In this document: one piece after another, positions 60,201 to 64,000 of the stretch | Numbering within the stretch: position 1 is the first letter of the stretch | Layout of the letters: every line of letters begins with the position of its first letter | The notes under the pieces: model-generated | The model's database searches: none | Seen by the model: the letters and a program-made list of their open reading frames with translations, nothing else | What the model was told of the DNA's origin: nothing | Program-made: the position numbers and the translations under genes | From: Pacificoceanicola sp049341065 | Lineage (GTDB): Bacteria; Pseudomonadota; Alphaproteobacteria; Rhodobacterales; Rhodobacteraceae | DNA: 64,000 bases | Direction: 5' to 3' | Assembly (NCBI RefSeq): GCF_049341065.1 | Contig: NZ_JBMPIX010000019.1 | Coordinates: 22,120 to 86,119, forward strand

Positions 60201-60398
60201 CCCGGATTGGTGAAGGCATTGCGTGCAATAAGGTCCGAGCTTCCGGCGATCTTCATGTCAGGATACGCCGAGGAAGCAACGGTTCACGGCAACGGTCTGC
60301 GGCCAACAGACATACGTTTGATGAAGCCTGTTCAGCGCAGAGATTTCTTCGCGGCCTTGGAGCGTGCGCTTCTTCAGGCAAAGGCCAGACGGGACTAA
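57240..60398 (+). CDS. BvgS-like hybrid histidine kinase with two periplasmic solute-binding domains
   Basis: 1052 aa. A signal anchor (FPVLFTLLLAFILLLQG) comes first, then two tandem SBP_bac_3-type domains (about 40-260 and 265-485; the second begins SVGVTHFPPYYVVNDDG), a membrane helix (495-516), a PAS domain (530-655), HisKA with KLTGGIAHDFNNLLAV (His686), HATPase (NASDAM, GSGLGLSM) and a receiver with Asp in VTDIVMPGHL. The layout is that of BvgS/EvgS, which sense small molecules through Venus-flytrap domains. The kinase core is closely related to that at 53782. The ribosome site AAGGA is unusually close to the ATG. Ligand unknown. Confidence 0.92.
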   Translation: MHELKPAAYRYAFPVLFTLLLAFILLLQGSPTTAQQSDRDILRMPWSEASGSGFVEPDGTPRSFFIDLVRQIAEEAEIDVELVEYPTAEAALQSIRDGETDLFVDTGRAELDADLLLFTDPIAETQLRLYQRHDAPSAADFSTLEGASLGAVRNSIASRTPLPEGISVVEYDDLVTAFAKTLGGEVDGVLALSSLARRTLSTTGLDALIGPGAISAGNFAHVVALRREQAGLMPRIESAIARLEQRGDLEDLRSLWDMVKPPPAPDVLSVGVTHFPPYYVVNDDGTVTGFAVEIIEELADRAGLDLRFEVVSLESWSRGPRIGAFDVLPARSVTETEKEFLQFTVPIQTIDYVPFVRAEDARLPLAPVDGRVGILFTAPLREEIALELGVDLRLLQTPEAAVEALEDGTIDALFYPRSAFETYLATNGPADRFARLPEPVFRNDLAIAMRPGLGDLDTRLNVVIQGFIGSAQYRSLASRWFDAPPFWSEERIRLAQIIVAAVLSAALLAVFLLVLQGRRRAMRHAEAMESVSTRLGAVLDTAQSAILGFNPAGKIAFSNVGARTMIPEVAANGTASWPTHVAFLDPEAREPLDEELHPIRRALAGSDLKGEVALMRRNTSGDAIRYVRVSSSPALRSEAGDIATVVILDDVSDLYESRQNAEDQAKIAAAAQKQESIGKLTGGIAHDFNNLLAVILGNLEFLQDDEANPERAKFTKNAIDATLRGAELVRNMLAFARRSPIEAQVLDLNEVTRAVEALAARTLPASVRIETSLLAGLWKIRADRSLTESALLNLILNASDAMEGVGRLTIETQNLRIDEDYIDERQEDIPAGRYVMLAVSDDGPGIPEGLLTQIFEPFFTTKGPQGGSGLGLSMVHGFMKQTGGTVRVYSETGVGTTFKLYFPALHTEETRVTDKSTDAAISSGAGERVLLVEDQPDVLAALKHALERGGYDVVAAESGDAALDIFELDPEFDIVVTDIVMPGHLQGPGLVKALRAIRSELPAIFMSGYAEEATVHGNGLRPTDIRLMKPVQRRDFFAALERALLQAKARRD

Positions 60399-60790
60399 CA
60401 CTGTCTCTGCCTTGGCAGGACCGTTAAATAATCGCGATTAGAGATCGATACCGAATATGATGAAAGGTGTCGTGGTTCAGTTGGCAATGACCCATTGCGG
60501 GAATTCCACCGCCTGCGGAGGGTGACCGGGCCATGGCGGAACTCATCCTTTCTTTGGTCGGAGAATGTCCCAGATCAATGGTCGAACCATGAAATGACTT
60601 TTCATGTTCGTACACGGTCGGCAGCCCAATCCGCGTGATGCTTCGCGGCGGGACCTTGCCGAAGAAGGACCAGACCAACTTCGCTCAAGGCGCTGCACTA
60701 TCGCAGCCCGGCTTTGTACCCGACCATATACCGAAGCGGCCTTGTCATACGCTGGCACCTGCCGCTTCGGTCCCTACGCAACCGACAGCC
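60399..60790. other. Intergenic region, no gene recognised
   Basis: 392 bp between convergent kinase and ABC permease genes. Short open frames exist on both strands, but none shows a recognisable domain. The base composition is lower in GC than the backbone, in line with acquired DNA. Possibly remnants of an older mobile element. Confidence 0.4.
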
Positions 60791-61639
60791 TCACCTGCGC
60801 CGGTAAAGCCACAGCACCACAGGGGCCAGCGTCAGGGTCAGAACGACCGGCGCGATTAAGGCCAGACCGATCTGTGTCACGCTGGCCGTGCCCGACATCA
60901 GCCCGCGCAGCGCGGTGGTCATCAGCGACACCGGGTTCACCTCGACGAAGCTGCGCAGCCAGTCGGGCATGGTCGCCGGATCGACCATGATGTTGGAGGC
61001 GAAGGTGACCGGAAACAGGATGGTAAAGCCCAGGGTCATGACAGTCATTGGCGTGCGCACCAGAAGACCCAGCACGATGAACACCCAGCCCATGCCAAAG
61101 CCGATCGTCAACAGCATGGCAAAGGCGGCGAGCGTGCCGATCAGACCCGCTTCGGGGCGGTAGCCAAGGATCAGCCCGATGCCCAGGATGATCCCGCCCG
61201 CGATCAGATGGCGCAGCAGGTCCCCGACCATCAGCCCGGCAAAGGGCGCAAGCGACCAGATCGGCAGCGTGCGGAAGCGGTCGAACAGGCCCTTCTGGAA
61301 ATCCGTGGACAGCCCCATGCCGGAATAGACCGAGTTGAACACGACGGTCTGCACCAGAATGCCCGGCAGGAAGAACTGCAGATAGTCGCCCGTCGATCCG
61401 GCCAGCGCGCCCCCGAACACGAAGGTGAACAGCAGCGTGAACATGATCGGCGTCATGACCAGATCGAACAACTGTTCGGGCACATGGCGGAACTTCAGGA
61501 TCGCGCGCCAGCCAAAGACCAGCGCGTTCGAAAGCGGCCCGGGAGGCGTCGGCGGGGGCACCCGGCGCAGGGCCGCGATGCCGGGTGTTCCGGGCTTTCG
61601 GGCGCTTTTATTGGAGGCGTCCGCGGTCTGATCGGTCAT
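60791..61639 (-). CDS. ABC-2 type permease, DrrB-like
   Basis: 282 aa. A polar Pro-rich N-terminus is followed by six helices, with VFNSVYSGMGLSTDFQKGLFDRF and LPIWSLAPFAGLMVGDLL, the conserved EAA-like region of DrrB permeases, and SNIMVDPATMPDWLRSFVEVNP near the C-terminus. With DrrA it forms an exporter of hydrophobic compounds. The start overlaps the drrA-like stop by four bases. Confidence 0.93.
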   Translation of the reverse strand: MTDQTADASNKSARKPGTPGIAALRRVPPPTPPGPLSNALVFGWRAILKFRHVPEQLFDLVMTPIMFTLLFTFVFGGALAGSTGDYLQFFLPGILVQTVVFNSVYSGMGLSTDFQKGLFDRFRTLPIWSLAPFAGLMVGDLLRHLIAGGIILGIGLILGYRPEAGLIGTLAAFAMLLTIGFGMGWVFIVLGLLVRTPMTVMTLGFTILFPVTFASNIMVDPATMPDWLRSFVEVNPVSLMTTALRGLMSGTASVTQIGLALIAPVVLTLTLAPVVLWLYRRR

Positions 61640-62655
61640 GGCAGGGCCTTTGGGTTTTCGGGATCCGATGCGTCCGTCTTTCCGGTCAGCGCAAAGAAGA
61701 CTTCGTCGAGGCTTGGCGTGCCCATGCGGAAGTCAGCCAGCGCGATGCCGCCCCCGATCAGCGCCGCGATGGCCGCATTTGCCGCAGCCGCGTCACCGGC
61801 CAGAACCGAAAGCTCGGCCCCCTCGGGGCTGCGCTGCACCACGCTTTGCAGATGCGCAGACAACAGCTCGGCCGCGGCCTCGATCTGGCCGTTGTCGGCC
61901 AGCGAGACATGCAACACGCCCGAGCCGGTGGCCGCCTTCAACTCGCGGCTGGTGCCTTCGGCAATCTTGCGGCCATGGTCGATCACCGCGATCCGGTCCG
62001 CCAGTTGATCGGCCTCTTCAAGATACTGGGTCGTCAGCAGGATCGTCACGCCCGAGGCGGCAAGCTGCCGGATCAGCCGCCACACGCCCTGACGCGCCGA
62101 GGGGTCCAGCCCTGTCGTCGGCTCATCCAGAAACAGGACCCCGGGCGTCACAATCAGCGACGCCCCGATGTCGAGCCTGCGCCGCATTCCGCCGGAGTAA
62201 TCCTTGACCTGCTTGCGCGCCGCCGCTGACAGCTCGAACGCGCCGAGCAATTCGTCTGCCCGCGCCCGCGCCGCGCCGGGCCGAAAGCCCCAGAGGCGGG
62301 CCAGCATCACCAGATTTTCACGCCCCGTCAGATCCTCGTCGAGCGAGGCGAACTGACCCGTCATCGCGATGCAGAAACGCACCTTCTCGGGCGCGGTGGC
62401 GATGTCATGGCCCATCACCGAGGCACTTCCGGCATCGGGCGGCGTCAAGGTGGCCAACATCCGCAACAGCGTGGTCTTGCCCGCGCCGTTCGGCCCCAGC
62501 ACGGCAAAGATCATGCCGCGCGGCACCTCGAGGTCGATCCCCGCCACGGCGGTCAGATCCCCGAAGCGGCGCACGAGCCCACGGGCATGGATCGCAAGGT
62601 CTGTGTGTTCGGTGTCCACGTTCGGCGTCCGGAATTGATGCGGGTTATCTGGCAT
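61636..62655 (-). CDS. ABC transporter ATP-binding protein, DrrA family
   Basis: 339 aa. Walker A GPNGAGKTT, signature YSGGMRRRLDIG, Walker B VLFLDEPTTGLDP and the DrrA-type C-terminal domain (SLDEVFFALTG). The partner permease is encoded downstream with a four-base overlap. DrrAB systems export daunorubicin-like drugs in actinomycetes; in proteobacteria the substrate is usually unknown. Codon use is more GC-rich than the signalling genes to the left, suggesting a separate origin. Confidence 0.94.
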   Translation of the reverse strand: MPDNPHQFRTPNVDTEHTDLAIHARGLVRRFGDLTAVAGIDLEVPRGMIFAVLGPNGAGKTTLLRMLATLTPPDAGSASVMGHDIATAPEKVRFCIAMTGQFASLDEDLTGRENLVMLARLWGFRPGAARARADELLGAFELSAAARKQVKDYSGGMRRRLDIGASLIVTPGVLFLDEPTTGLDPSARQGVWRLIRQLAASGVTILLTTQYLEEADQLADRIAVIDHGRKIAEGTSRELKAATGSGVLHVSLADNGQIEAAAELLSAHLQSVVQRSPEGAELSVLAGDAAAANAAIAALIGGGIALADFRMGTPSLDEVFFALTGKTDASDPENPKALP

Positions 62656-63186
62656 TGCGCAAGGTACATCACCCGTCGGATTAGTCGATAGGATCCTGGA
62701 AAGATCGCAAGCGAAAGTCGGCCTTCACCGGCATACCGGCCTGCGATCAAAGGGTGCGGGAACGGAACGTCGCGGACGAGAAACCGGACGCGAACTGGCT
62801 AAATCCGGACCAATGGATCCGCGCCAGATACAGTCCCGCGCTGCTCCGATCAAAGATGACCGCTCTAATGAAGCGGCAAAGCAACGTGGCAAGGTCCAGT
62901 GAAAGTCTCCTGAGGGCCGAGAGAGACGCTGATCCGGTGACTATCAGGCGACGCGCCACGATAGATGTTGAATTGCCTGTAAGGCAGCGCCTTAGGCTGA
63001 TGCCAACCTTGTCGGTGTTTCCCAGATGACCATGCGGAAGTGTCAATACCTTTGCAAAGCATACATTCGGGCTTGCACAGGCGGCACACTTGAACGATCA
63101 GATTGGGCGTATTCTGTTGAAAAACTCGCCCTTGATTGAAGGGCCGTTGGCTGATTCAATTCCTGTAGGGAATGGGAGGATCGGCG
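62656..63186. other. Region between DrrA gene and IS1182-type transposase
   Basis: 531 bp. No convincing gene; a frame at 62754-63029 encodes an arginine-rich peptide I cannot place. The right 75 bp (from TTCTGTTGAAAAACTCG near 63110) looks like the left end of an IS1182-family element preceding the transposase start. The drrA promoter must lie in the left part. Confidence 0.45.
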
Positions 63187-64000
63187 ATGATGGGACCGCG
63201 GCAGGAGGCGCAGCCGGCGCTTTTCTATGAGTTCTCGCTGGAGGATCATGTCCCGCAAAACCACCTCCTGCGCTCCATCGACCGGTTCGTGGACCTGTCC
63301 GGCATCCGCAGCTACCTCGCCGATTTCTACAGCCATACCGGGCGGCCGTCGGTCGATCCCGAGCTCTTGATCAGGATGCTGCTGTTGGGGTGCTGCTTCG
63401 GCATCCGGTCGGAGCGGCGGCTCTGCGAGGAGGTGCATCTGAACTTGGCGTATCGCTGGTTTTGCCGCCTGGATCTGAGCGACCGGGTTCCGGATCACTC
63501 GACGTTTTCGAAGAACCGGCACGGGCGTTTCCGCGACAGCGAATTGCTGCGGCACCTGTTCGAGACGACCGTCGCGCGGTGCATCGAGGAGGGCCTGGTC
63601 AGCGGACAGCGCATGGCCATCGACGCGAGCCTGATCCACTGACCGGCAGGGTATTTGCGCAGCAAATATCCCGAGAGGTGAGGCCGATGCAAACAAGCAG
63701 AACTCGACGCCGAAGGAAGAGTGGGATGCGGGGCAGATCGATCCCGCTGACGCGCCCCGCGCCGTGCGTGAGTATCTCGCCACGCTGGACGAGGCCGCGT
63801 TTGGTGCGGCCAGCGAGGTGCAACCCAAGTTCACGTCGCATTCCGACCCCGCCAGCCAGTGGACCGCAGCCCGCAAGGGTCCGGCATTCTTCAGCTATTC
63901 CGACAACTACCTGATCGACACGGACCACGGCGTGATCGTGGACGTAGAGGCGACAAGATCTATCCGGCAGGCCGAGGTCGGTTCGACGAAGACCATGCTG
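63187..64000 (+). pseudogene. IS1182-family transposase, interrupted by a 43-bp insert and cut by the window end
   Basis: Starts at ATGATG with GGAGG upstream. The N-terminal part reads LFYEFSLEDHVPQNHLLRSI, RPSVDPELLIRMLLLG, VPDHSTFSKNRHGRF and GQRMAIDASLI, up to the presumed first catalytic Asp. A 43-bp insert then brings a stop; after it the frame resumes with EADANKQNSTPKEEWDAG and stays open to the window edge (DHGVIVDVEATR). Deleting 63636-63678 restores one continuous transposase. Confidence 0.9.
63636..63678 (+). repeat. 43-bp palindromic insert, copy B (inside the IS1182-type transposase)
   Basis: Begins CCACTGACCGGCAGGGTATTT and ends TCCCGAGAGG. Stem GGG/CCC and TATTTGC/GCAAATA around loop GCA; G63657 pairs with C63663 where copy A has C with G. 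Removing it rejoins CTG AT|T GAG GCC, encoding LIEA as in intact IS1182-family transposases. It introduces a TGA stop two codons in. Confidence 0.9.

Noticed and set aside
62754..63029. A 91-codon plus-strand frame before the IS1182-type element
   Set aside because: Arginine-rich, no recognisable domain or good ribosome site; probably chance.

Overview
The window looks like chromosome from a marine alphaproteobacterium of the Roseobacter clade (Rhodobacterales). This rests on a DddP-type DMSP lyase carrying all six known metal ligands, a heme-dependent oxidative N-demethylase homologue, a complete soxBDAG heterotetrameric sarcosine oxidase operon, RTX/Hint secreted proteins, an Atm1-type ABC exporter, and uniformly high GC with the long antisense open frames typical of such genomes. 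No rRNA, tRNA or CRISPR array was seen.

Backbone, 1-50 kb. 0-6 kb: a membrane-protein tail, N-demethylase, dddP, an EEP-family phosphatase/nuclease, an alpha/beta-hydrolase-OsmC fusion and bioY. 6-10 kb: pntAB transhydrogenase and an ICMT-like methyltransferase. 10-15.4 kb: a degenerate metallo-beta-lactamase-fold protein, an SDR, and a TetR regulator divergent from a two-subunit molybdenum hydroxylase. 15.6-31.5 kb: an RTX-Hint protein, a CatB-like acetyltransferase, a HemG-like flavodoxin, a PuuD-like amidotransferase, malate synthase G, the Atm1-like exporter, the coupled pair mprF and DedA-PAP2-LssY, and divergent mntH/mntR with matching palindromic boxes. 31.5-39 kb: a LysM protein, LOG, RarD, a host-attachment-type protein, a serine protease-RTX-Hint fusion, Fe-SOD and two related small secreted proteins. 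39-50 kb: soxBDAG interrupted by a small opposing ORF, ccmI, ruvX, DUF1289, an RTX protein, TauE/SafE and dusA.

Island, 50 to at least 64 kb. A tyrosine integrase starts 97 bp from the dusA start codon, the known arrangement of dusA-targeting islands. Its promoter region holds an array of AGTCATAC half-sites, three of them exactly 20 bp apart. Next comes a mosaic: an NgoMIV-family restriction endonuclease with no visible methyltransferase, an aldehyde dehydrogenase 3' fragment, and IS5- and IS3-family remnants. Then follows a signalling block (MetOD1 protein, hybrid histidine kinase, response regulator, a second shortened regulator, a large BvgS-like hybrid kinase), a DrrAB-type ABC transporter, and an IS1182-family transposase running off the window.

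The most unusual observation is a 43-bp stem-loop sequence inserted once into the IS5-family gene (52740-52782) and once into the unrelated IS1182-family gene (63636-63678). Removing exactly 43 bp restores each reading frame. The copies differ at one stem base pair by a compensatory C-G to G-C change, and each sits beside the codon for a presumed catalytic residue of the DDE transposase. This may be a non-autonomous palindromic element not previously described.
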